A stretch of DNA of 21,078 nt from Prevotellaceae bacterium UBA1720 (GCA_002317475.1 DCIS01000128.1:1-21078), one strand, 5' to 3'. Positions 7,782 through 14,456 are shown, counted from the stretch's first letter. Numbers and translations: made by a program. Notes: a model not told the origin generated them from the sequence alone.

Positions 7782-9158
7782 CTAATCGCGCTTGAAGAGG
7801 TCGCGGGTATAGACTTTATCCTTGACGTCCTCAAGGCAGTCATCGTAGCGATTGGCGATGATGGCCTTGCTCCGTGATTTGAAGGTCTGAAGGTCGTTGA
7901 CCACCAGAGAACCAAAGAAACTGGCACCGTCCTCAAGCGTGGGCTCGTAGATGATGACGTTGGCACCCTTCGCCTTGATTCGCTTCATGATGCCCTGTAT
8001 GGCACTCTGGCGGAAGTTGTCGGAATTGCTCTTCATCGTCAGGCGGTAGACACCGATGGTAGGAGTTTCTGGTTTCTTAGTTTCTTTGTTCCATGTATTC
8101 TGTGTCGAGTAGTCATACCATCCAGCCTTGCGTAATACAGCATCTGCAATGTAGTCCTTGCGGGTTCGGTTGGATTGTACGATAGCAGTCATCATGTCCT
8201 GGGGCACATCCTGATAATTGGCCAGGAGCTGCTTCGTGTCCTTAGGCAGGCAGTAACCTCCGTAACCGAACGATGGATTGTTGTAGTGAGTGCCGATACG
8301 GGGGTCTAGTCCTACGCCTGAGATGATGGCGGCTGAATCAAGACCTTTGACTTCGGCATACGTGTCCAGTTCGTTGAAATAGCTGACACGCAATGCCAGA
8401 TAGGTGTTGGCAAAGAGTTTGACCGCTTCAGCCTCTTTCATTCCCATAAACAACGTGTCGATATTCTCCTTGATGGCACCTTCCTGCAACAGTGCAGCAA
8501 AGGTCTTGGCATACTCCTCAGCCTTAGGATTACCGATAGCCTCGATAGCGGCATTCTCTTCATCCCATCTGCGGTCAGTACCCGTTGCAAGTGGTTTGGG
8601 GTAGCCAACGATAATACGACTTGGCCAGAGATTATCCTCAAGAGCCTTGGACTCACGTAGGAACTCGGGCGAGAAAAGGAGGTTGAAGTGTCTGGCTGGT
8701 GAGCCTGCCGAACCATTCAGCGCGGGCTTGGTCAGGAACTGCAGGGCATACTTCATATACAGTGAGCGGCAATAACCCACAGGAATGGTGGACTTGATCA
8801 CCATCACCGCATCTGGATTGACACTGATAACCAAGTCTATCACATCCTCGATGTGGTGTGTGTCGAAGAAATTCTTCACGGGATCGTAGTTGGTAGGTGC
8901 TGCTATCACTACATAGTCTGCGTCTGCATAAGCAGTTTTGCCATCCAGGGTAGCCGTCAGCTTCAGTTGTTTTTCGGCAAAGTATTTCTCAATGTATTCA
9001 TCCTGGATGGGAGAGATGCGCTTGTTGATCTTCTCAACCTTCTCGGGTATCACATCCACTGCCGTAACTTGATGATGCTGTGCCAGAAGTGTGGCAATGG
9101 AGAGTCCCACATAACCTGTTCCAGCAACCGCAATTTTTATCTCGCTGAAGTCCTTCAT
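7782..9158 (-). CDS. ugd: UDP-glucose 6-dehydrogenase family nucleotide-sugar dehydrogenase
   Basis: 458 residues. The enzyme family oxidises the C6 hydroxyl of a UDP-sugar to a carboxylate with two NAD+, supplying UDP-glucuronate-type precursors for capsule or envelope polysaccharide. The Rossmann motif is G13-T-G-Y-V-G. The family motif S-P-E-F-L-R-E-S follows at about 163-170, the substrate-binding K-L-F-A-N-T-Y-L-A-L-R at 247-257, and the catalytic Cys303 in G-Y-G-G-Y-C-L-P-K-D. It is longer than the usual ~390 residues because of extra segments near 141-157, 186-212 and 352-366. Two of these coincide with repeat-like DNA (listed separately). The ATG at 9156-9158 follows a good promoter at 9185-9215. 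It converges on the hybrid kinase gene with only 13 bases between stop codons. UDP-glucose is the likeliest substrate, though other UDP-hexoses are possible. Confidence 0.9.
   Translation of the reverse strand: MKDFSEIKIAVAGTGYVGLSIATLLAQHHQVTAVDVIPEKVEKINKRISPIQDEYIEKYFAEKQLKLTATLDGKTAYADADYVVIAAPTNYDPVKNFFDTHHIEDVIDLVISVNPDAVMVIKSTIPVGYCRSLYMKYALQFLTKPALNGSAGSPARHFNLLFSPEFLRESKALEDNLWPSRIIVGYPKPLATGTDRRWDEENAAIEAIGNPKAEEYAKTFAALLQEGAIKENIDTLFMGMKEAEAVKLFANTYLALRVSYFNELDTYAEVKGLDSAAIISGVGLDPRIGTHYNNPSFGYGGYCLPKDTKQLLANYQDVPQDMMTAIVQSNRTRKDYIADAVLRKAGWYDYSTQNTWNKETKKPETPTIGVYRLTMKSNSDNFRQSAIQGIMKRIKAKGANVIIYEPTLEDGASFFGSLVVNDLQTFKSRSKAIIANRYDDCLEDVKDKVYTRDLFKRD
8064..8090 (-). repeat. AGAAAC-type repeat units inside the dehydrogenase coding sequence
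   Basis: Read on the minus strand, three GAAAC units spaced 7-8 bases apart occur in frame and encode a K-E-T-K-K-P-E-T segment (about residues 358-365) just before the conserved I-G-V-Y-R-L-T-M-K-S strand. The units match the intergenic AGAAAC arrays at 14729-14780, 17398-17466 and 17827-17885 in sequence and strand. With only three units, coincidence cannot be excluded. Confidence 0.45.
8694..8716 (-). repeat. Short GGTTCGGCAGGCTCACC-type repeat within the dehydrogenase gene
   Basis: The minus strand carries GGTTCGGCAGGCTCACC, encoding G-S-A-G-S-P (about residues 149-154) in an extra segment immediately before the conserved L-F-S-P-E-F-L-R motif. From memory, near-identical short sequences are dispersed in many Bacteroidetes and related genomes. 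Only one copy lies in this window, so the repeat status rests on recall rather than on the window itself. Confidence 0.35.
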
Positions 9159-9184
9159 TAGTTTGTTCTTTTCTGTTTACATTG

Positions 9185-9215
9185 CAAAGTTATGCATTTT
9201 TCGTAAGATGTGCAA
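9185..9215 (-). promoter_or_regulatory. Promoter of the nucleotide-sugar dehydrogenase gene
   Basis: On the minus strand TTGC (9212-9215) is followed, after 19 bases, by TAACTTTG (9185-9192), a full match to the Bacteroidetes -7 box. The predicted start near 9178 leaves a leader of about 20 bases to the ATG. Confidence 0.75.
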
Positions 9216-9257
9216 GGGAAACGCCCACATAATTAAGCGTTCATGCGTGTGTTAGAT

Positions 9258-9600
9258 CTACTTCCAACCCTCCAAAACATCCATCATTACGGTTTCAGTT
9301 CCATTCTCCATGCGTGACATTGCTGCTACAATCTGGATGTAGGAAACGGCGTCCTGTCCTGCAACAAGTGGTTTCTAAAAACTTCTTCTCTTTACGTTCT
9401 GCGCATATCTTGGGTGTATATGATAGTGCTGTGGGCGAATGGAACATCATAGGACAGACGGAAGCAGTAATAGACAGGTTTCAATGAGTCTTATGTGCTT
9501 CCTTAATTGCTTCGTGCATCCATCGCGGATCCTTCGCGGAATCATCGTGGAAATGCATAGGTAGCACTAGGGCACTCTGTAGACAGAGAATAGGCTGAGG
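9258..9600 (-). pseudogene. Decayed protein-coding remnant (frameshifted fragments)
   Basis: No intact gene is present, but the minus strand reads as protein-like pieces in different frames. The most upstream piece ends at 9481 and includes D-P-R-W-M-H-E-A-I-K-E-A-H. One frame-shift away, at 9392-9484, lies a piece with F-R-L-S-Y-D-V-P-F-A-H-S. A third, at 9258-9374, contains K-P-L-V-A-G-Q-D-A and ends in a stop at 9258. The last piece resembles the C-terminal tail of Gfo/Idh/MocA-type oxidoreductases (P-L-V-x-G-x-D-A followed by a helix), but this is weak. The pieces may come from one gene or two. The 42 bases from 9216 to 9257 hold nothing recognisable. Confidence 0.4.
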
Positions 9601-9898
9601 GTAGGATCAAAATGATGGCCACTTTTCAAAGTTTATTTTTTCGGTAATCCCTTCACCTTGGCGGATATTTGGAATATAGTACTCAGATTATCAGTACATT
9701 ACAACATGGTGAAGGGTTGGTGAAAGGTTTGTAAACCCTTCACCAACCCTTCACCGTTCCTAATACTTTGAATTACAGTGGGTTTAATGGCAAAATGAAA
9801 GGTTTGTCCGATTTCATACTTATTCTTGGTAGCAACGTGTTTTCGCTCCCTGCCAGGACCCTGACCTTGGTCAAGAGGGAGAGTGCCGATAGAACAAA
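9601..9898. other. Gene-free stretch between the decayed gene and the tRNA
   Basis: No supportable gene. The stretch holds a partial copy of the palindrome arm (CCCTTCACC near 9649-9657), the long palindrome at 9708-9755 and otherwise unremarkable sequence. A minus-strand open frame across 9699-9926 runs through the palindrome and the tRNA terminator and is not believable as a gene. Confidence 0.5.
9708..9755. repeat. 48-base near-perfect palindrome (23-base arms)
   Basis: The left arm (9708-9730, beginning GGTGAAGGGTTGGTGAA) and right arm (9733-9755, ending CACCAACCCTTCACC) are reverse complements with a single mismatch, separated by GT. Each arm itself contains GGTGAAGGGTT or a close variant twice, so the element is a repeat within a palindrome. 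It lacks a U-rich tail and so is not a standard terminator. It could be a dispersed REP/MITE-like element or a cruciform site; its copy number elsewhere in the genome is unknown from this window. Confidence 0.8.
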
Positions 9899-9924
9899 GA
9901 AAGGAGCCCAAATGGACTCCTTTC
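9899..9924 (-). terminator. Rho-independent-type hairpin after tRNA-Arg
   Basis: On the minus strand, directly after the tRNA 3' end, GAAAGGAG pairs perfectly with CTCCTTTC. The stem extends by TCC/GGG (one G-U pair) around an ATTT loop: 11 pairs, 4-base loop. A short T-rich run (TTTG) follows. This fits a tRNA terminator. Confidence 0.75.
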
Positions 9925-9927
9925 AAG

Positions 9928-10002
9928 TGATCTGGAAGGGGCTCGAACCCTTGACCCGCAGCTTAGAAGGCTGCTGCTCTAATCCAACTGAGCTACCAGA
10001 CC
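9928..10002 (-). tRNA. tRNA-Arg (anticodon TCT)
   Basis: A 75-base cloverleaf. The acceptor stem GGTCTGG pairs with CCAGATC (one G-U), discriminator A at 9928. The D-arm region contains AGCTCAGTTGGATTAGAGC. The anticodon stem GCAGC/GCTGC encloses loop CTTCTAA with anticodon TCT at 9965-9967, and the T arm contains GGGTTCGAGCCCC. The 3' CCA is not encoded. It has its own promoter and terminator and reads AGA (and AGG by wobble) codons. Confidence 0.96.
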
Positions 10003-10021
10003 ATCCTTGTTAAAGCGGATG

Positions 10022-10053
10022 CAAAGTTAGTGCTTTTTTCACACTCTTGCAAA
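10022..10053 (-). promoter_or_regulatory. Promoter of tRNA-Arg
   Basis: On the minus strand TTTG (10050-10053) and TAACTTTG (10022-10029) are spaced by 20 bases. Transcription would start close to the tRNA 5' end, about 10-15 bases upstream of position 10002. Confidence 0.75.
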
Positions 10054-10139
10054 TTTTATGTGGATTATTTCAGATTTTGCTTGTCACGACGGTCAATGAA
10101 GGAGGGTGTGAAGGGGTATAAAAACAAATAAAAGGGTAT

Positions 10140-10209
10140 AAAAACAAAGAAGGTTGTCATCCCGACAACCCAACTTCTAATTAACCTTAAATCTAATACC
10201 ATGAAAAAC
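10140..10209 (-). ncRNA. Candidate small non-coding RNA with terminator hairpin
   Basis: A well-formed promoter (10216-10245) on the minus strand is followed by about 70 bases with no credible gene, ending in a hairpin and a U-rich tail. The hairpin has GGTTGTC pairing with GACAACC around a GGGAT loop (10152-10170), followed by TTCTTTGTTTTTATACCC. Just before it lies TTAGATTTAAGGTTAATTAG, an A/T-rich segment that looks unstructured. The U-rich sequence TTTGTTTTTATACCC is directly repeated 20 bases apart (10114-10128 and 10134-10148). From memory, very similar sequences recur between genes in Prevotella and Bacteroides, which would fit a family of short independently transcribed RNAs. Function unknown. 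Confidence 0.55.
10152..10170 (-). terminator. Hairpin terminator of the candidate small RNA
   Basis: A perfect 7-base stem (GGTTGTC/GACAACC) with a 5-base loop, extendable outward by GAAG/CTTC across a 3-base bulge. It is followed on the minus strand by a T-rich run. Confidence 0.65.
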
Positions 10210-10215
10210 ACGATG

Positions 10216-10245
10216 CAAAGGTACGGCTTTTTGCGAATTCTGCAA
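10216..10245 (-). promoter_or_regulatory. Promoter of the candidate small RNA
   Basis: On the minus strand TTGC (10242-10245) is followed after 18 bases by TACCTTTG (10216-10223), a full TAnnTTTG match. The expected transcription start is near 10209. Confidence 0.6.
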
Positions 10246-10348
10246 TAGATAAGTGCGTGAAAAACAAGAAAAATACTTTTTTGTTGATTTATGTCAAGGT
10301 AAAAGTGGAAATGTGAGTGATAATAAGCATCTGCATCGTATTTTTTCG

Positions 10349-10356
10349 TAATTTTG
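10349..10356 (+). promoter_or_regulatory. -7 box upstream of the transporter gene
   Basis: TAATTTTG fits TAnnTTTG; no good -33 TTTG is seen at the expected distance. Transcription from here would start near 10361. This rules out the upstream in-frame TTG at 10354, which lies inside the box, and supports the ATG at 10387. Confidence 0.5.
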
Positions 10357-10386
10357 CAGAGAAAACGTTGGTACAGCATTAATGAA

Positions 10387-11385
10387 ATGACAGACGTACA
10401 GAGGAAAAATAAAACCTGGATGAAGAGACTGCTCGCCATCATGCGGCAGAATGCCCTGATTACCGCCATGGTGGTAGGGTGTCTGGGCTACGAACTCTTC
10501 ACTCGTGTAGAGGTACTTGCACCTATGGGTGATAGCATGGGTCCTCTGATGATAGACTGGTTGCCTATCGGACTGTTCCTGTTGCTGTATTTCACCTTCT
10601 GCAAGATCAAGATTTCCGAACTCAGACCACGTACCTGGCACTTTGTCATTCAGATCGTGCGCACCCTTTTGGCTGCTTTCATGGTGCTGATGATATACCT
10701 TTTTGGTGACGATCCCGAAAGGAAGTTGGTGCTGGAAGGTATGTTCATCTGCTTCATTTGCCCTACGGCTGCAGCTGTGGTGGTAGTGGCTGAGAAACTG
10801 GGCGGAAGCATTGGTTCGCTGACCATCTTCACCATCATAGCCAATGTGGTGACCATGGTTATCATTCCCACCTTCTTCCCCCTGGTGGAGAGGGAGGCCA
10901 ATATCACCTTTATGATGGCCATGCTGATGCTGCTTCGTAATGTTTTCGTTGTGCTGGTGGCTCCCTTGGCCCTGGCATTGTTGTCCCGGCGTTTCGTGCC
11001 CAGGTTTGTGCAGTACGTCAATCAGTATAAGAATATCGGTTTCTATATCTGGTGTGTGAACCTGGCCATTATCAGTGGTGTCACCTTGCGCAACATTGTC
11101 CATAGTACGGTCTCGGGATGGGTGCTCTGGTGTCTGCTCATAACCCCTCTGTTTGTCTGTCTCATACAGTTCGCTATAGGCAAGGCCATAGGTCGTCACT
11201 GGAATGACAGCATCAGTGCTGGACAGGCTCTTGGCCAGAAGAATACCGTAGTGGGACTCTGGCTCACCCTCACCTTCCTCAATCCCCTTGCTGCCGTTGC
11301 TCCGGGTGCCTATGTGCTATGGCAGAACCTGGTCAATGGTTGGCAGATATGGTACAAGGAGAAACACGGTAAACTAATCTGGTGA
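10387..11385 (+). CDS. BASS/SBF-like membrane transporter
   Basis: 332 residues from the ATG at 10387, almost entirely hydrophobic, with about nine to ten membrane spans after a short basic N-terminus. Two regions resemble the bile acid:sodium symporter (BASS) fold. One is F-I-C-P-T-A-A-A-V-V-V-V-A-E-K-L-G-G around residues 125-145, in the position of the family's C-P-x-x-x-A-S motif. The other is S-A-G-Q-A-L-G-Q-K-N-T-V-V-G-L near residue 280, in the position of the second crossover helix motif (G-x-Q-N). Members move organic anions with sodium; the substrate here cannot be told. An alternative start at TTG 10354 would overlap the promoter. A short FMN-binding protein gene follows 40 bases downstream. 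A related AEC-type carrier cannot be excluded. Confidence 0.7.
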   Translation: MTDVQRKNKTWMKRLLAIMRQNALITAMVVGCLGYELFTRVEVLAPMGDSMGPLMIDWLPIGLFLLLYFTFCKIKISELRPRTWHFVIQIVRTLLAAFMVLMIYLFGDDPERKLVLEGMFICFICPTAAAVVVVAEKLGGSIGSLTIFTIIANVVTMVIIPTFFPLVEREANITFMMAMLMLLRNVFVVLVAPLALALLSRRFVPRFVQYVNQYKNIGFYIWCVNLAIISGVTLRNIVHSTVSGWVLWCLLITPLFVCLIQFAIGKAIGRHWNDSISAGQALGQKNTVVGLWLTLTFLNPLAAVAPGAYVLWQNLVNGWQIWYKEKHGKLIW

Positions 11386-11425
11386 AATCAACCACACATA
11401 TTTTGAATACATTATTTATAGCATT

Positions 11426-11815
11426 ATGAAGAAGATACTTTTTGCTGCGTTTTTGTTGTGCTTCTCTGCCTCAATCCTGGCACAGGACAAGAAGAAGGAA
11501 GAGGAGGTAATGACCAAAAACAAGGGTACGTATGTGGTGAATACCACTACGCTCTGCGATACACGTGGATTCAAGAGCACTACACCACTGATGGTGACTA
11601 TCAAGAAGAACAAGATTGAAAAGATCGAGGCTCTGCCTAATATGGAGACCCCACGGTTCTTCAATCGCCTCCTTAAGGAAATGTTCCCTAAGTATGAGGG
11701 TATAGCCATCAAGGATGCTGAGAGCGTGGACTGTGTGACTGGTGCCACCATGAGCAGCAAGGCTGTCAAGGACCACGTGAAGGCTGCAGTGGAATATTAC
11801 AAGAAGAATAAGTAA
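11426..11815 (+). CDS. Secreted FMN-binding domain protein (probably covalently flavinylated)
   Basis: 129 residues. A signal peptide (M-K-K, hydrophobic core, A-S-I-L-A-Q with likely cleavage after Ala19) is followed by a charged Lys/Glu linker and a single FMN-binding domain (about 33-126). The motif C-V-T-G-A-T-M-S (103-110) matches the flavinylation signal of the NqrC/RnfG-type FMN-binding family, in which ApbE attaches FMN to the Thr (here T108). Such small secreted proteins take part in extracytoplasmic electron transfer. No ApbE or membrane redox partner is present in the window. It lies between the transporter (40-base gap) and the patatin-like gene (20-base gap) and is probably cotranscribed with both. 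The domain call is confident; the redox partner is unknown. Confidence 0.82.
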   Translation: MKKILFAAFLLCFSASILAQDKKKEEEVMTKNKGTYVVNTTTLCDTRGFKSTTPLMVTIKKNKIEKIEALPNMETPRFFNRLLKEMFPKYEGIAIKDAESVDCVTGATMSSKAVKDHVKAAVEYYKKNK

Positions 11816-11835
11816 TTCTCTACTCAGATTTGAAT

Positions 11836-12702
11836 ATGCCCAGGACGGGATTGGTTTTGGAGGGTGGCGGTATGCGTGCACTCTTCAGTGCAGGTGTCAT
11901 GGATGTGATGTTGGAGAACGGCATCACCTTTGATGGTGTGATAGGTGTATCAGCAGGAGCTAGTTTCGGATGCAACTACAAATCGAGACAGGCAGGACGT
12001 GTGTTGCGCTACAACCTGAACTATGTGGACCATCCCGACTATATGGGTGTTCGTCCTCTTTTGAAGACGGGAAATATTATCGGAGCAGAATTTGCCTACC
12101 ACACCCTTCCAACGCAGTTGGACCTCTTTGATGACGCCACCTACGAGGCCAATCCAACAGCATTCTACGTGGTCTGCCTGGATGTGGAGACGGGCAAACC
12201 GATATACAAACGCTTGGACAAATGTGACCGCGAGGGTAGGGAGTGGATACGTGCTTCGGGGTCTATGCCTGTGGTCTCTGTGCCCGTGCAGGTTGGGGGA
12301 TACAAGTTGCTGGATGGTGCTATGGGTGACAACATTCCCTTGGAGTACTTTCAGTCTATAGGCTACGAGCGAAATGTCGTTATTCTGACGCAACCTCGTG
12401 GTTTTCAGAAGACTCCCTCAAAGGCTTTCCCCCTCATCAAGATGCTGCTGAAACGCAAATATCCCAAGGTTGTGGAGGCTATGCAGAGGCGCCATGTGCT
12501 GTATAATGAACAATTGCGCTATCTGGAAGAGCAAGAGCAGATGGGTCAGACGTTGCTGATCTATCCACCCGAAAAACTAAACATCTCGCGTATAGAAACG
12601 AATAAACAGAAGTTGCAGGATACCTACGACAAGGGGCGTGAAATGGGACTGAAACTGCTGCCCACGATACGTGATTTCCTAGGATCACCTAGGATTATCT
12701 AG
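11836..12702 (+). CDS. Patatin-like phospholipase family protein (YjjU-type)
   Basis: 288 residues from the ATG at 11836; a TTG two codons upstream is possible but less likely. The patatin catalytic features are all visible: the oxyanion-hole loop E-G-G-G-M-R (9-14), nucleophile Ser39 in G-V-S-A-G, and the dyad Asp160 in L-L-D-G-A-M-G-D-N-I-P. The segment A-S-G-S-M-P-V-V-S (140-148) is typical of the YjjU-like branch. No signal peptide is present, so it is expected in the cytoplasm, acting on acyl esters such as lysophospholipids; the substrate is unproven. The last eight codons and the stop lie within a 10-base CCTAGG tandem array, so the C-terminus F-L-G-S-P-R-I-I is repeat-encoded. The protein may originally have ended slightly later or earlier. 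Confidence 0.85.
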   Translation: MPRTGLVLEGGGMRALFSAGVMDVMLENGITFDGVIGVSAGASFGCNYKSRQAGRVLRYNLNYVDHPDYMGVRPLLKTGNIIGAEFAYHTLPTQLDLFDDATYEANPTAFYVVCLDVETGKPIYKRLDKCDREGREWIRASGSMPVVSVPVQVGGYKLLDGAMGDNIPLEYFQSIGYERNVVILTQPRGFQKTPSKAFPLIKMLLKRKYPKVVEAMQRRHVLYNEQLRYLEEQEQMGQTLLIYPPEKLNISRIETNKQKLQDTYDKGREMGLKLLPTIRDFLGSPRII

Positions 12703-12810
12703 GACTACCTAGGATTACCTAGGGCTCTCTAGGATCACCTAGGATTATCTAGGACTACCTAGGGTCACCTAGGATTATCTAGGACTACCTGGGATTGCCT
12801 AGGACCACCT
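12678..12810. repeat. 10-base tandem array, consensus CCTAGGATTA, about 13 units
   Basis: From 12678 the sequence repeats every 10 bases without a break for 13 units plus CCT. Twelve units contain CTAG, mostly inside the palindrome CCTAGG, followed by a variable ATTA, ACTA or ATCA. A higher-order pattern is visible: the units ending ATCA-ATTA-ACTA recur after 50 bases, and ATTA-ACTA after another 30. The period is not a multiple of three, so stop codons TAG (and its complement) fall in all frames of both strands. The array supplies the end of the patatin-like gene and fills the space up to the convergent hexosaminidase stop at 12816. Confidence 0.95.
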
Positions 12811-12815
12811 TCCCA

Positions 12816-14426
12816 TTATTTCACGATGATTTCGTCGCAGAAAACCCATCCCTGACGCGGTCCGGTGAGGGCACGCAGGCGTATGTATCTGGCATGAGGT
12901 TTGGGTTGTCCCATGGCTTTCCAACCGATGAGTTGGTAGTCCTCGGGACGGGAGGATTCAATCTCTGAACGGCTTTGGAGGGTGGTCCAATTGATGCTGT
13001 CCTGACTGACCATTACCTCGAGGGTGTAAGGGAGGAAGATCTCCGGACCTGTGCTTTGCAGGAAGTCACCCTCGATGCTTGCTATCTTTCGTGATTTACC
13101 CAGGTCTATGACCACGTCCATACCACCACGGATGAAGCCTTGCCATCGTCCGTCAGTATTGTTCCATCCACCACACTCTCCATCTGTGAGTGTGACATCC
13201 CCCTTGGCCTCGTAATAACTATGGTAAGGCAGGAGATAGGTAACGGGACAATGCCTGCTAAGGCTCTTGACGGGACGTTGGCGAGCAGGTCGTTCACCCA
13301 CCTCGTTATATAGGGGGAAGGCATTGACGTGCAACTCGTTCTGCAACCATCTGGTAGCCTCTATGGCCTTGCGATGAAAGGTCTTGACATCACGTGGAGC
13401 ATCCAGTCCTGTACGTCCCAGTTCGGCAATGGCGAAGGCACGTGGCCAGAGCATATACTCGGCATAGCGTGGATTCTCAATGTGCTCGGTCCAGACATTT
13501 GCCTGTACCCCCATCACCTTCCTCCCAGAGGTCGAGAGGACATTGGGCAGGGCATAGACACTGTCAATGGGGAGGTAACCTCCTGCAGCCTTAGGTTCGC
13601 GTGTGGGATCGTCCTGACACTTGTCCAGATAGCACCATTTGCCGGGGCAGAGTATCACGTCGTGCCCTAAGTCCAGAGCCTTGCGTGCTGTGTCGATATT
13701 ACGCCAAACCATGATGACCATCCCGCTGTCTGCTGGTTCATCGGTCAGTGCTTCGTCCCATACCACCATGCGTCGCCCCAGCGAATCAACAATCTGTTTC
13801 AGTCGTCGCATACCCGTGGGTTGCAGGTCATGCTGCGTGGCTGCCTCGTCACCTCCCAGATGCAGATAGCGAGAGGGAAAGACCTGGCAGACCTCTTCAA
13901 GCACCTTGCGCATGAACAGGTAGACCTTCTCGCTCTGCATGTCCATCTCGGCATGGTTGAATCCCAGTTCGGGATAGGCTGCCACCACCTCCTCGCTGTG
14001 GGCAGGAAACTCGATCTCGGGTACGATCTCTACCCCACGTTGATGGGCATAGGCCACCAGCTGCTTCAGTTCATCCTGCGTGTAGAAACCCCCATGTCCG
14101 GTCTGAGCATCAGCATATTTACGGTCGCCGTACCACCAAGTTTTCCAGTCGGGAGCCGTACGCCATGCTCCTACACTTGTCAGGCGAGGATAGGAACGAA
14201 TCTCCATACGCCATCCCGCAGCATCAGTAAGATGGAGGTGCAGGGTGTTCAGCCCAAAATGCTCCATGGCGTCTATCTGCCGACGAATATCCTCAAGGGG
14301 CATAAAGTGACGACTGACATCAAGCATAATACCTCGCCAGGGGAGGGATTCAGCTTTGATGTAGACTGACTTCAAAAGACCAGTTAGCAGCAGGATGAGG
14401 GATAAAAGGAGACGAGGTCTATGCAT
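12816..14426 (-). CDS. GH20 beta-N-acetylhexosaminidase with C-terminal F5/8-type-like domain
   Basis: 536 residues. A signal peptide (M-H-R-P-R, hydrophobic stretch to about residue 25) leads directly into the TIM barrel: R-G-I-M-L-D-V-S-R-H at 31-40, L-H-L-H-L-T-D at 62-68, and P-E-I-E-F-P-A-H at 136-143. The catalytic pair is Asp193-Glu194 in H-L-G-G-D-E-A, and W-D-E-A-L-T-D follows. The family cleaves terminal GlcNAc or GalNAc with substrate-assisted catalysis. The small N-terminal domain (Glyco_hydro_20b) found in many relatives is absent. The C-terminal ~130 residues look like a discoidin/F5-8 type sugar-binding domain, with V-I-D-L-G-K, Y-T-L-E-V-M-V-S-Q-D-S-I-N-W and R-Y-I-R-L-R motifs. 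It acts in the periplasm or at the surface on host or microbial glycans. It lies 30 bases after the small unknown gene upstream, probably in the same transcript. Confidence 0.92.
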   Translation of the reverse strand: MHRPRLLLSLILLLTGLLKSVYIKAESLPWRGIMLDVSRHFMPLEDIRRQIDAMEHFGLNTLHLHLTDAAGWRMEIRSYPRLTSVGAWRTAPDWKTWWYGDRKYADAQTGHGGFYTQDELKQLVAYAHQRGVEIVPEIEFPAHSEEVVAAYPELGFNHAEMDMQSEKVYLFMRKVLEEVCQVFPSRYLHLGGDEAATQHDLQPTGMRRLKQIVDSLGRRMVVWDEALTDEPADSGMVIMVWRNIDTARKALDLGHDVILCPGKWCYLDKCQDDPTREPKAAGGYLPIDSVYALPNVLSTSGRKVMGVQANVWTEHIENPRYAEYMLWPRAFAIAELGRTGLDAPRDVKTFHRKAIEATRWLQNELHVNAFPLYNEVGERPARQRPVKSLSRHCPVTYLLPYHSYYEAKGDVTLTDGECGGWNNTDGRWQGFIRGGMDVVIDLGKSRKIASIEGDFLQSTGPEIFLPYTLEVMVSQDSINWTTLQSRSEIESSRPEDYQLIGWKAMGQPKPHARYIRLRALTGPRQGWVFCDEIIVK

Positions 14427-14456
14427 AAGGGTGGGAATTATGTGAAGCCAACAACC

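Noticed and set aside
9699..9926. 75-residue minus-strand protein
   Set aside because: The frame runs through the tRNA terminator hairpin and the palindrome; the apparent sequence is explained by those elements.
10201..10248. Short leader peptide beginning M-K-N-T-M-Q-R-Y-G on the plus strand
   Set aside because: It runs opposite to and across a strong minus-strand promoter and small-RNA unit; no plus-strand promoter is seen for it. It remains a minor alternative.
10354..10386. TTG start 11 codons upstream for the transporter
   Set aside because: It lies within the TAATTTTG -7 box, so it could not be transcribed from that promoter; an ATG follows at 10387.
10294..11199. 301-residue minus-strand open frame
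   Set aside because: It is antisense to the clear multi-span transporter, is His/Gln-rich low-complexity and shows no domain pattern.
11830..11835. TTG start for the patatin-like protein
   Set aside because: The ATG two codons later is more likely, and the conserved G-L-V-L-E-G-G-G strand starts right after it.
12678..12810. CRISPR array
   Set aside because: The units are only 10 bases with no separate spacers, and no cas genes are present.
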